Shown: positions 26,204 through 37,408 of the stretch, one piece after another
Layout of the letters: every line of letters begins with the position of its first letter
How positions within the stretch are numbered: position 1 is the stretch's first letter
NCBI GenBank assembly: GCA_038503075.1
Contig: JBCAML010000001.1
Span: 1,674,001 to 1,738,000, forward strand
Length of the DNA: 64,000 bases
Reading direction: 5' to 3'
Origin: Gyromitra esculenta
Lineage: Eukaryota; Ascomycota; Pezizomycetes; Pezizales; Discinaceae
The notes under the pieces: model-generated
Databases searched by the model: none
What the model was told of the DNA's origin: nothing
The model's input: only the letters and a program-made list of their open reading frames with translations
Made by a program: the position numbers and the translations under genes

Positions 26204-29200
26204 ATGCTCTGCCGTCTCTTTTCAACTGCCAACTCTACAAACACTTCACCTGGCGGCACTCGCCCCTCCACTGCCGCTGCGCCTGATAGCGACGAACTTC
26301 ACACTCGAGGTCTCCTCTATCCCGACGCTACGCCTTCTTCATTCCAGTCATGTCTCAGTCTTTCACATACAAGCAACAACAGCGCTGGTTTCGGCGACAG
26401 CATCGACCTTGATTCGAATCGCGATGTGAGGGTCATCATCGCGCAGGACGCTACAGCCTCGGAGCTGAAGTGTGTCCTATACGACTCGAAGCCTTCATCC
26501 AAAACTACTGAACCCACCTATGGGCCATTTGAAGATGGTCCGCTCTCACCAAGTCTGGGAGGACCATACAATCGCTCGCGAAGGCGCGCTGCTCCTTCAA
26601 GTCAGTTCTACGCAAATTCATCTTCATGCAATCCCAGCCAGCACGCCTCCGGGAATGTGGCGCCTGAGGATGAGATGCGAGTCTTGACGGATTGCATGTT
26701 TGGATCTGCACCGCTGGCTTACAAAGGCCCTTCCACCAAAGTACATATCCTCCCCAACGTTGAGGAGAAGAAGCCGACTCCGGCATCTTCGCTGCGTGGC
26801 TCGCTGCGCGCTCCCTCTTTCGCGGCTTATGCGGCGCATCAATCAGAATCATCCGAAAAAGATAAGCGGAAGTCGGTGTTGATTACAAGGCTGTTCTCGG
26901 TGGTAATACCACCCAGCCCGCCAGCTAACGGTCACCAGGCTGTTTCGCGAGAACACACGCCGACTCCTGCGAGCTCGGTAGGCTCCAACCATGGATTCCC
27001 CTTCCCCAAGATGACTGGAACCTGTTCTAATGGTTCTACGGCGGCTCCCGCGACAAAGTTTGTTAAGCCGCCAAAGACTTCCATGTATGCAGTTGGTTTG
27101 ATCATTTCATTACCACAACCTTCACAGTATTCTTGCAGCTCCACGGGATCTTCCATCCATCGCTGCTGCTGCTGTCAGCAGTCCTCCTTTAGTGGATACG
27201 ATAGCGACAATCACAACCGCGAATTTTGCTGCCCCACGCCTCCTTCTTTCGATGAAGATTACCCGGCTCCAATGATGGAAAGTTTGCGGATAGATGGCGG
27301 ATTTGATGATTTCCAGCCTCCAGTTGCGGATGATCGGATGGATCTGGTTACAAAGCATTGGGACGTCATCAACAGGGCTCTTTCTGATCTTCAGCGTGTC
27401 GCACAAGCCCAGATTCTAAACCACTTGAATGCCTGGGGAACCGCCTCGCCACAAACAGCCTGCCAAAACGGGTATAAATACCGGAAAAGGGTAGAGTTGA
27501 GGCAAGGTGCCTTGATGACGGACGAGGTTGTGCGCAAGGAAGTGGAGAGGTTGAGGTGGCGCATAGTTGCAGGGATCAGGACACCAAGAGTCATCACAGG
27601 GCAGGGAAAGTGGGCAGTCTGGAAGGACGAGGCTAAATGGGCGAATGCCCGTTTCGGAGGAAGAGATATGAATTTGTCAGTTACATTCCCGATGCTAGCC
27701 GGCTCTATGCTAACAGTTTGAAAAAACAGCTTTTTCCTTACTCTATTGACGGCATTTCTTGGACATCACACTGAATGGTTGGATGTCCTTGGTCCGGCAC
27801 CCTACAGGCTTAAGCACCAGCAGCAACAGCAGAAAGCGAATGGTAATAGCGATGAGTGTGCTATTCCAACGCGGACGATCCTCTTAGCTTCCGATAAACA
27901 TGCAGCTAGGAGATTAATATATCTTCTTTCGGCATTTTTACCCTCAAAGAGCCTGCCGCCTTGGGATGGGGTTCCACCACCTTCCAGAACTGACTCAATG
28001 AACTACTTGTCTCAATCACCCCCCGTCTCTGCAGCAGCCGGCGGGCTGGGAGGCAAGAAGAGCTCTCTGAGGAAGAAGGCCAAGAAGAAGCCGAGCAAGC
28101 TCTCTATGGTAACCCGCGAAGAGGATGAGCCCATGGAACATGTGGTTGGATGGGATATTCCAGTGGCGCATGGCGAATCGAATGCTGTACCACCGGCATT
28201 GCAGTTGCCACTCCCAAATCCCGCGGCGGTGAAGAAGGCGGCTGCCGGAACCTTAACCACAACCCCGAGTTCCGCAACCATCATACCCGCAAATGCGCCC
28301 GCGAGCCCACAGAAGATACTTGCGCGTCCTGGAAGCAGCAGTAGCATTGCTAGCATAAATCTGATGAATACACTGAAACGCACTGGGACTGCTAATACGA
28401 GCGCTGATTCGTCTGGTAGCTTCCTGAGTTTCCTAAGCTTTTGGAGCAATGCGAGAACTGGATCCACTGCCCCTAGTGAGACTAGTACTCAGCCTGATGA
28501 TTCGGTTCATTCAGCGATCAAGATCGCGGACGGGAGGGACGAGGCATCGGCTGATTGTAGGGGACTTTATGTGGACGATGACGATATCTTGCATCATAAT
28601 TCTCACCACAAGCATCTGCATCACAACATGGCACCACCTCTCATGCCATATGGTTTTCATCAGCAGTTTGTCGAGAACGAAGTGAGGTTGTCCGTGGACG
28701 AGAGTGATGGGATTGTTGACGTTGACATACCCATGCCATCTATGGATTATGGGACTACTTTCACTTCGCCTATAAGCTCTCCATCTAGCGGTAGTTGGGG
28801 AATGTCGATGATGGATGCCGCTGGGCCTGGACTCATGAGGTCCAACAGCATGAGCTTCTCTTCGGCGATGCTCATGCCCACTTGGATGCCTGATCTAGAT
28901 GATAACGGTATCAATGTTGGTGGCTGGATGGAAGACGAGATCTTTCACCCAGATTTTGCAATGCAAGCCGTTAAGCCCTACCCTGAGATTGAGGAAGATA
29001 TCAAGAAGGCAATGAGGGCCGAGCCCACACCTCCACACGGAGCTAGCAGTACTCCTGCTTCTGAGGATGAAACTGGTCATGGTGATAACAAATGGGTTGA
29101 AGTGTGTTCAGTCTTGATTGCGGATACCAAACGGTTGCAGATCAAGCGGCTCCGACTTCGTCGCCGGAGCAAGAAACAGTCAACCGTTGTGGGGAACCAA

Positions 29201-29590
29201 TCGCCGCTCGCGACCACTTTCCCTAGTGCACTTGGCGGTCACCGACATCTGCATGTCCAGCAGCCGGTGCCTCAGTATCAGCCTGCGATTGGGTCTGAGG
29301 ACGATGAGGAAGAAGAGGTGATGGACGAAGAGGTTGTTTGCGATGTTGACGATGTCCTAGCAACCGCCGTTGAGAAGGTTATTGGTATTTCTGGAGCAAA
29401 CAGAAGAAAGACTGGACCCAGCTCTGTGGATAGTGTACAGGAGATGGGTGTGCAAGTGTGCAAGTGCATGGTTCTCGGGGCACTTGAGGATGTTGTTCGG
29501 GCTGTTGCGGTGGACAGGGGGAATGTTGTTGGGAATGTTCTGACGGAGGGAGTTGCAAAGTGGTTGAGCGAAGTTGAGGAGTCTCTTTAG
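26204..29590 (+). CDS. LST4: Folliculin-interacting protein (FNIP/Lst4 family)
   Basis: Two exons, 26204-27675 and 27730-29590, joined by a 54-nt intron (GTCAGT..CAG), give 1110 residues. The family pairs with folliculin/Lst7 at the vacuole or lysosome and promotes GTP hydrolysis by Gtr2/RagC, activating TORC1 when amino acids return. N-terminal marks are HTRGLLYPD (about residue 33), VRVIIAQD and LYDS (75-95), LTDCMFG ... KVHILP (about 160-185), ITRLFSVVIP (about 225), YAVGLIISLP (about 293) and KHWDVINRALSDLQRVAQA (about 382-400). The intron joins RDMN to FFFLTLLTAFLGHHTEWLD, then RTILLASDKHAARRLIYLL, the DENN-like part. The rest is low-complexity with acidic and Ser/Pro stretches and a final conserved-looking helical region (about 1050-1110). 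The start MLCRLFS fits the family. I use the yeast name loosely; a one-to-one relation to S. cerevisiae LST4 is not shown. The gene looks intact and lies in tandem downstream of IML1. Confidence 0.85.
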
Positions 29591-32500
29591 ACTCTTTTGT
29601 GTCATTGGTACATTTGTGTTTTTATTTTTTTATTTATTGCATCTTTGAGCAGTGTTTTTTTCTTTTTCTTTTTCTTTCCCTTGCTGCTATGGTGTTTTTG
29701 TCATGCGTCTGTTCTTATTTTTCCTGTTCCGGGGGTTTTTCTTTCCTTTCTGGATGGATGGCGGGGATTCTTGGGTTTTGCATTTGGAGTTTTTGTTCGG
29801 CATTATTATGGCTTTTCCCTTTTTTTTTTTCCGGGCATCGGTTCGGGGGGGGCGTGCGGCGTCGTAGGGTTGTTGGACTCTCAAGGGAACAGAGCCTAAC
29901 GGCGGGTGTATGGATTCAGATCGGGGAGCGTTGTTATTACCCGCTTTTTCTTTTTCTTTTTCTTCTTCCTCTTCTCACATTTTACTATAACTACTCCCTC
30001 CCTGCCTCTACTACTACTGATTACTACTATTTGGTACACTACTATTACTTTTTTTTTTTTTTACACAGCGTTGCATTTTTCTTTTTTTTATATTAATCGT
30101 TCTCTGTTATAACAGGGGGTGGGGGTGTTTTGTAGGTACATCATTGGGATGAAGGGGGGGTTGGGGGTTGGGGGGTTGGGGGTTAGCTGTTTTTATTTTT
30201 ATTTTTATTTTTATTTTATAATTTCTTTGTATGGCTGGGGGCTGGTAGCATTGTTTTCTGGGTACTCGCTTTGGGTCTTGGTGAATTGTTATATTACGGC
30301 TTCTCTGTTTTTGTTTTTTTGTTTTTTTTTAAAGGGGGAGGTTTTTAGTTTATCGGTACTGTAGTCACGGTCTTCAGCTTTTGGGGTGGGTGAGGCTCCC
30401 GGGGGGAGGGGGTGAAGAGAGGGAGAGAGAGAAGGACGATTAGTTAGTAGTTGTTACCCGCATCACATGTATTAGGGATTCCGGAAAGAGGAAAGAAATA
30501 TAAACACGTATTTTATATTAGATAAACCCACACTAGTCTCTCTCCCGGGCCATATGGCGAAAACTAGGTAGTTGTAATCGACGAATAAGGTGTTTTTTTT
30601 TTTTTTACCATCGTGAATTACTGGTTCTCTCTCTCTCTCCCTCTCTGTTCTGTCAGCTGCTTAGTTTCGTTTCGTCGATCGTGTGGTCGGAAGAGAGAGA
30701 CTGTATAGTCTTTTGTTGTATTTTTTATATATCTTATTTTTAGTGATGAGGGTTCGCCCCCTTTTTTTTTTGCGAGTTTCATTCGGTATTCGGCATTCAT
30801 GCATTTGCGGGGGGTCGGGGTACACAGAATTACGGGTGACGTTTCCGTTTTTTTATATATTTATTTCAAGCCGGACCGTCGGGATTCATTCGGGGGCCGG
30901 GGGTCCCCGGGGGGGTGCTACGACATATTCCCATCCACATCCGTATCTTAATTTGGAGTACTGTATGTATGGTATGTGTATGGTATGTATGTATGGTATG
31001 TATGTAGAGTACATGTATGTATGTAGGAAGGTGGGAAGCTAGGTAGGTAGGTAGGAAGCTAGGTGATCTATCTCACTTTCTTTCCCTCTCTGTGCGCGTT
31101 CTCCAGGGTGAACACTATACTATACTATGTATTGCGTTCTGAATCTACGAGTAATGTAGATGCCCGCCTTTTTTTTTGTTTTTTGTTTTTTGTTTGGTAC
31201 GTGTGTATATGTGTATGTGTATGTGTATTTATGTACCTACATGTATTTTGTACAGCAGATCAGGATAGAGGTAGAGAAAGGAAAGAGAGGGATGGGTGGA
31301 ATGGGGTAGGTACGTACTGTCAGATAACAACGGCGGTGCAGCTAGTATGCGCCGGATGATATCATTATCTGGCATGCGCATGCGCATAGCATAGCATAGC
31401 TTTTGAGATATGGGCCGCATATACTGAAAGACAGGACAGGACAGGTTCGGGGGATTGAGGGATGTACAGTACATGGCATATGTATAATGCAGGATTTTTG
31501 CGCCGTTGCTGCACGAAAAGCGATTTCATGTTACGGCTGTCAGAGCCGGAGGAATGGGGAGGGTGGGGATGTTTGGGGAGAGATTGAAAACGGGATCCGG
31601 GGGGGGTAGGAGGTGGAATGAGAGATTTAATTAACTGTATGTAGGTACATACTTAGGTGTACATTGAGGAGGGGAGGTATAGTAATGTGGTCTTTTTTAT
31701 TGCAAACCCGCAAATAGCAACTAGAATACGCACGCGTAGGGTACGTACCTATACCGCTGTGGATTGGTAATGTTCCTTGAAAGACGGTGATACCGGTGAA
31801 TAAGCTGTTGCCAGGGAAGCTTGAGCTGGGCCCTTGTTTATTTACCCGGGGGAACAGTAGCACAGAAATGCGGTATCACCGGCCAGGTAACATGCTCTGC
31901 TCTGCTCTGCTCTGGTCATAACTACTAACTACAGCGGGCACTCTGCTGTCACCGGTAGGAACGTGAAGGCTTATCTCCAAGACACGCATACGACGATACG
32001 ATACGATGTGTATCTATCCCAGCCCCCTGGGCCCATATGTTTGCTGTAACATATGCTTACCCCCTATATTCACCTCACTGTTTTACCCAGTGCTGGGGCT
32101 AGCGAGCTCTCCGCAAATCCCCCATCCATTTCTCTGCATCTTGTTCAACCTTGGTACGAAACAAGAGGCCGGGCCAACCCGATTAGGTTCCAGTATTATG
32201 TGGCTTTTGGTCTTTATGATAACTGGCCCGCTCGGCGGATGCTGTAAGCGGAGATACTAAATACCACTGAGTGAAGTGCAGAGAACCTATTCCTGAGTCA
32301 AGTGCAGAACTAAATTCTCGGCCCGTGTTGTATCTCAGAGCCCTGGGTGATAGTAAACAGGTAAGGAGATTTCTGCATGTGGTCGCGGACAGGACGTGTG
32401 CAGCCCCATGCAGCCCCATGCGTATAAGATGATGACATCTTGCCGGCCAAGAATTCGTGATCAGACCAGCTCAACAATTGATTAGCCAGGATTTGGGGCT

Positions 32501-34985
32501 CTCGTCTCTCGCCTCACGCATAGATAACCTGATTGTCAACGCACGTTCACGACGAGCGTGTTCGCGTTCAAGTTAGCAGCCACATATCAAATCACGGCCG
32601 GGTTTCGTGAAGCGAGATGAGCAATAAGCTGCTACATATATATTCCTTATCTCGGATTCTTACACGTCCTCCGTCGTCGGCGGGTGAGACCTTCGGGAAA
32701 CCAGATCCATGCCAAGAGGTTATGTTCCTCGAACGCTGACCCTCTCCGCTCTCTCGAGCTGTGATTTCTTTTAAATCAAACCTATTCTCGCCATAGCTTA
32801 GCAGCACAGCAAGCACATCGTTCTGGAAGAACCCAAGGTAGTGGAGTGATAAATTCCAGGTGTGGGTTCAGCCCGGAATTAAATGTCGCTCATCCCTTCG
32901 CCTAGGCCCGCCGGTCGAACTCCGGTAGTTATCTGTTTGTTTCACAGAAGGGTCTGTGCTCAATTCACGTTGCTGCAAAATAGGCGCGGTATTATATGTA
33001 TGGCTGCGCTTATGCATGGGGACTTCCGCGACCAGGTGGATCTGCTACAGTCAAGGCGTTTAGCAGCATATTTGGCCTTTGAGTCCAGCCGTAATCCGTG
33101 CCCTAAGCCCCCCCCATCAGTTGTCATATCAGACCTTTTGCGTATTGAGAAAAAGTCTAGATTTTGTAAAGAACCATGGATGTCTTGGGCGGCTATCCTT
33201 TGCACGAGTAAGATCCTGTCATAATGCGGTAAGATTTGGCTGATGGCGGTGAAAATCATTTGAGCCGTGGGGGAGGGGAGCCGGGGTTGTGGTCTTCCAC
33301 TTTCGCGGTTCATACGATCTATCACCTTTGAGCTTTGCAGCGGGAAGATATCTTTCATACAACGTTAGTCCTTTCCGACATCCAACGCAGGAAAGCTGAC
33401 CATTGCCACCTGGATGCTATATGCATTGCTAGCAGGCCTGGAACTGGTAATCGTCGGACCCCATCCAGCAATCCGAGGAAGCCCGAGAGATACCACTCTA
33501 CTTGGATTTTCTGCGCGCCTAAATGTTCCGTCTGTAAGATTTTTAAATGCTCCCAGTTGGTCAGGCTGGTAATTAGAATGTTGAGCTGAAATAATGTTCT
33601 GTATGGTAAACAGCCCTGTCGCTTATGCGCGGTGAGGGATACCGTGATATATAGCCATCACTTCCTCTATGGGTGCCTTACTATGGTCCTTCATTAAATA
33701 CACAATCCAATTGAAAAACAGCCACTTCAACTCTGTTCCGACGTGTGTGTCAGGTGATCGAGTGATTATCGGTGATGAATTAAAATCAGCCTAACCCTAA
33801 TAGGGCAGACATCCTACGTAAATAAGAATCTGCTCTTGTAATGACGGAAATGGTGGTTTTGTGTTAGTCTCGTTCTTATATCCAAAATCCATTAACTAGT
33901 TATTTACTTACTTCTAGCTTTGGGGTGTCAGCGGTACTGTCAGCGAGGGTGTGTGTACACGTATGTCCCTTCCGCTCGTTAACATTTACAACTATGGTTT
34001 TATTAGACTGCTAGGTATGTATCCGTTGCTCGTTCTTGAGAGCTTTAATCTATACGTATACTACCCAACTACAGAACTTTTAGCGATCTGTTTTCTAATG
34101 CAGTCGATTTCTCTTGATCGACTTGCTAAACGGGCTTCTATATATGGATGGTTACTTATTCGTATATGCGTGCTTATAGCCAGTGGTATTTGTGCAATCT
34201 TAATCAAGGGGACTCGCCTTACTGTGTAAACCTGTTGACGTTGATTATATAAGAGAGTACGCAGTAGAGCCTTTACTGTATTGTGCTACATGATCGGCCT
34301 TGCTGGCCCTGTTGTTGCTGTTGTTGTTTATTCATTAGGTACATTCAACCCGGAGGTCATGGTACTCCTCGTAGCAGACTAAAACAAAAACTAAAAAACA
34401 AAAACAACTCATAACATAAACTAACTTCCAACCTCATACCGCATTTCCGCAATGCTTGGCGTCCACTTTCTCTACCCAAAGTGGTAAACACAAAACAGTT
34501 TAGTAAACCGAGTTTACAGCCTTCTTCTTCACTATTATCTCGCTCGTTTTTAAATTTGGTTATTCTCTTCCGACTCTGTCCTCTTCACTCCGCTCTCCAC
34601 ATACTCTTATGCCAACTTATCTAACATGATCAATTCCACTCCCCACAAGGCCCTCGACCGCTTGCCAATTAATCTCCTTATCATACTCTTTCTCGAGCTC
34701 TCCCACGTACTTATAGTAAGATATCTTCAACTTCCCCTCCACATAGCTCTTTGCCGCTCTATATATCCCACTTGGCATGTCTCTCCTTCGCCCGCATCGC
34801 CGTTTTGCTGATTCCATCTTTGGTTGACCTAATTGTAGGGGGGGTAAGCTTCACTGAAATTGGGCCAGTCCGCCTTACTGGGCTTAGGATAGGTATTTTG
34901 CTGTGGCTAGTGATGAAAAAAAAAGGAAATGTGGGGTACAAGTGCGGAGGAGGAAAGGGTAGAAATGGCTAGGGAAGTTTATGTA
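29591..34985. other. Intergenic region without recognisable gene
   Basis: About 5.4 kb downstream of FNIP/Lst4. The first 1.5 kb is T-rich with long homopolymers and probably holds the 3' UTR. Microsatellites follow: GTAT/GTATG near 30963-31025, GGTA near 31040-31060, AGGAC near 31430-31446 and TGCTC near 31893-31913. A 92-codon hydrophobic frame at 33951-34229 and a 66-codon minus frame at 34617-34817 resemble nothing I know. Confidence 0.55.
30154..30182 (+). repeat. G-quadruplex-type motif
   Basis: Four G runs (7, 5, 6 and 5 G) separated by TT only, ending GGGTTAG. It fits the G4 consensus with very short loops and lies about 560 bp downstream of the FNIP/Lst4 stop codon, possibly within its 3' UTR. 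Confidence 0.7.
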
Positions 34986-35241
34986 CAGTTGTGTCCAACA
35001 AGTTCATGCGCTTTTTGAAGTACTGCAACCCATCGAGGTGATGCCAAACCTTCTTCAAAAAAAAGTCGAATTTTATTTCAGTCCCATTGTCAAGTAAATA
35101 AGCTGTATATGTGTTTAGTTATCTCACAATTTCTTTTCTGCCTCACAACAAATACTTTGGTTGCGTTTAGTCTATTTTCCTCGAGTCTGTTAATTGCGTC
35201 GTGGTACTTCAAAAAGCGCATCGACTTGTTAGACGCAACTG
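34986..35241. mobile_element. MITE with Tc1/mariner-type ends
   Basis: A 256-bp non-coding element. Its ends are inverted repeats of 38 bp with 4 mismatches, starting CAGTTG[T/C]GTC and including ATGCGCTTTTTGAAGTAC (left copy 34986-35023, right copy 35204-35241). Both ends are flanked by TA (34984-34985 and 35242-35243), the target duplication of the Tc1/mariner/pogo superfamily. CAGT starts are common in that superfamily. There is no transposase; a related autonomous element elsewhere in the genome would have to move it. Confidence 0.8.
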
Positions 35242-35658
35242 TATATATATATGGGAAGAGCTGAACTAGATAACGGAAGGGTTTTGAATGGGATCGTTAG
35301 TTTTCCACCCCCACCTCCACCCCCCAAGCAACCAGTCCCCGGTATTGCGGATATGTAGTATATAAGGGTTTGTACATGTGTTATGGAGTAGGAAGGGTGT
35401 GTGTTTAGTACAGTTGTACATGTTAGTTGTTGATAGATTCGCTCTGCTTGCGTGTATATTCCTAATTTTTTTTTTTTTTTTGTTAAATCATTGTTTCATT
35501 GTTTTTATAAAATGGTACAAGAATGCCACATGCAACCGAAGTTATAGTGTGAACAAAACCCTTATCAACCTAACCCTCCTGACATTAAAAAAACGCAAAA
35601 CAAATATAACTGAAAAATTTCAATCCAGAGTTTCCCTCTATGGCTAACATAAGCCTAA

Positions 35659-36067
35659 TTTCATGGATGACTGTTTTCGTTGGTTCGTCGGGTGCAAGAT
35701 TGCGAAGTTGTTGTGTTACGTTGTTGTTCCTTATGTTTCTTCAGGTTTCCGTTGTAATGAGTCAAGTCTTTGTCATCGAACGAGTCGGATTGTGGTATAT
35801 AAGCGAAGGGATTTCCCCTCTTACTGTACTTTTCCTTCTTCTTTCTTTAAGCAACGTCTTCTATTGTTCACTCGTGTATTTCACAATACAATTCTCGGTT
35901 ACACCTCGTAAACCATCGCTGTCGCTGTTCTCAAGTCATCAGAACTTGACCACCTCGTAGAGCCTGTAGAATCTCCGTTCATACTCTCGCTGTTGGTTTC
36001 CTACTCAAGTAGCACTGCTCATCTTGAGGGATACTCGAGAGCTTGACAGGAAACCCGCTCCTTGAGA
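35659..36067 (+). repeat. Element A 5' LTR
   Basis: 409 bp, starting TTTCATGG and ending CCTTGAGA. A TATA box (TATATAA, 35796-35802) lies about 50 bp before the AAGCAACGT block (35849-35857). The tips form an imperfect 8-bp inverted repeat rather than the usual TG..CA. Confidence 0.93.
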
Positions 36068-36078
36068 TTACGTTGCTT
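35849..36078 (+). promoter_or_regulatory. Putative self-primer and primer-binding site, element A
   Basis: AAGCAACGT at 35849-35857, about 50 bp after the TATA box, is the exact complement of ACGTTGCTT at 36070-36078, which starts two bases inside the end of the 5' LTR, where a primer site should be. No TGG-starting tRNA-complementary site is present there. The same pair occurs in C (43473-43481 with 43708-43716), D (62722-62730 with 62487-62495), E (58696-58704 with 58466-58474) and F (54594-54602 with 54371-54379). The role is inferred by analogy with Tf1. Confidence 0.6.
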
Positions 36079-36125
36079 CCGCATCTACACTCTCTACCGC
36101 TGCTCACCGTCAAATCAACACTATC

Positions 36126-37373
36126 ATGAGCAATCCCGCCCCCGCCCCCTGGACCTTCCCTACTTTTGAGAACTTCCAAGCCGCTGCCAATGCCGACCTC
36201 GCTTCGGCATACGAGGAGATCCGCTCACATTACCAACAACGAGTAGACAATCTCACCTATTCGGACTTACAACTCGAAGAGGCCACCCAGGAAAGGAATA
36301 ATATGACGGCGAGATTTAACACTTGCCAATCCCAACTCCAAGCGGCCGAAGCAGAAGTTGCCCGCCTCCTCAACGCCGCCCCTCCACCGCCTGCACCACC
36401 GCCACCAGCGCCCCCCGCTCACACCCAAGGAGGCCGCTCCGACAAAATGCCCGACCCGGATAAGTTCAACGGATCTCGCGATAAACTCCCGGGGTTCGTT
36501 CTACAACTCAGATCAAAACTCTCGGTTAACGCCGACCGATTCTCCAGCAACAATAACATGATATTGTATGCTATCAGCCGTCTCGAGGGAGCAGCCCTCG
36601 AACAGATCCGTCACTCCGTCCTCCCCGACGGAACAACTACCTGGAATTCTGCCGCCGACCTGATCACCGCTTTGGAAACAGCTTTCGGCGACCCTGACCC
36701 CCTCGGCACTGCCCGTCGCGAGCTACATCAACTCTGACAAGGAAAGAGAGACTTCTCTGCTTACCTTGCCGACTTTCAACGTATCATGGGACGCCTCAAT
36801 TACGACGAGTCCGCAAAGAACGATGCTCTGGAGTTCGGCATGTCGGACGAACTGAAGGAAGCGGTAGTAACGGTTGCCGACTTCCCCACCACCTTCACTT
36901 CCCTCTGTGCCTTCCTTCTCCGCTTAGACAATCGTATCCGAGCGAGAAGGGAAGAAAAAAAAAATGCCGCCCGTAACACCATGGGACAATTCGCCGCCCC
37001 TGCCGCCTCCCCTGCCGCTTTTACCCCCGCTTCTTCTTCCTTCGCCCCTGGAGGACTAGCCCCCATGGACCTCTCTTTCGGTCGTACCTCCACATCCCGC
37101 CCTGCCCCCGAACAACGCTATGTTCAGGTTAACGGGAGAAGAAAGCTATCGCCAGAAGAAAAAACATGGAGGCAAACCAACAACCGCTGTTTGTTCTGCG
37201 CTGGGGAGGGACACATTTTCTCCAACTGCCCCTCTGCCTCCAAACGTCCCGCCATGAGAGGAGCCGTCACAAATGCCGCCGCCGCCCCTCCCGCTCCCTC
37301 CGTTTTTCCGCCGCCCCTGCCACCTCGTTTTTCTGTTTTTGATGCAGCAGACTCAGTTGAGTCTTTAAACTAG
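36126..37373 (+). pseudogene. gag: Element A gag with one premature stop
   Basis: Gag-type structural protein of 415 codons. It begins MSNPAPAPWTFPTF, has a proline-rich linker, the retrotransposon Gag core (KMPDPDKFNGSRDKLPGF, then RLEGAALEQIR) and a CCHC zinc knuckle C-x2-C-x4-H-x4-C near 37192-37233 that would bind the element RNA. A TGA at 36735-36737 stands where C, D, E and F have a CGC/CGA-type arginine codon (HQLRQGKRDF). The frame continues open on both sides, so this is a single nonsense change. It ends in TTTAAAC-TAG, the presumed frameshift site. Confidence 0.92.
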
Positions 37374-37408
37374 TTCAACCAGAGTCGCCTTGTGACCCTG
37401 CTCTGGTT
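37364..37408 (+). promoter_or_regulatory. Putative -1 ribosomal frameshift signal, element A
   Basis: Slippery heptamer T-TTA-AAC (37364-37370) is followed at once by the gag stop TAG (37371-37373), a short spacer, and a stem AACCAGAG (37377-37384) / CTCTGGTT (37401-37408). The pol frame is -1 relative to gag and is open through this site. Confidence 0.75.

Noticed and set aside
31370..31446. Short direct repeats that could suggest a CRISPR-like array
   Set aside because: Units are 5-10 bp and adjacent with no spacers; the sequence is eukaryotic.
33951..34229. 92-codon hydrophobic frame
   Set aside because: It might be a small membrane protein, but no start context, splice or family evidence was found; AT-rich random frames give similar composition.
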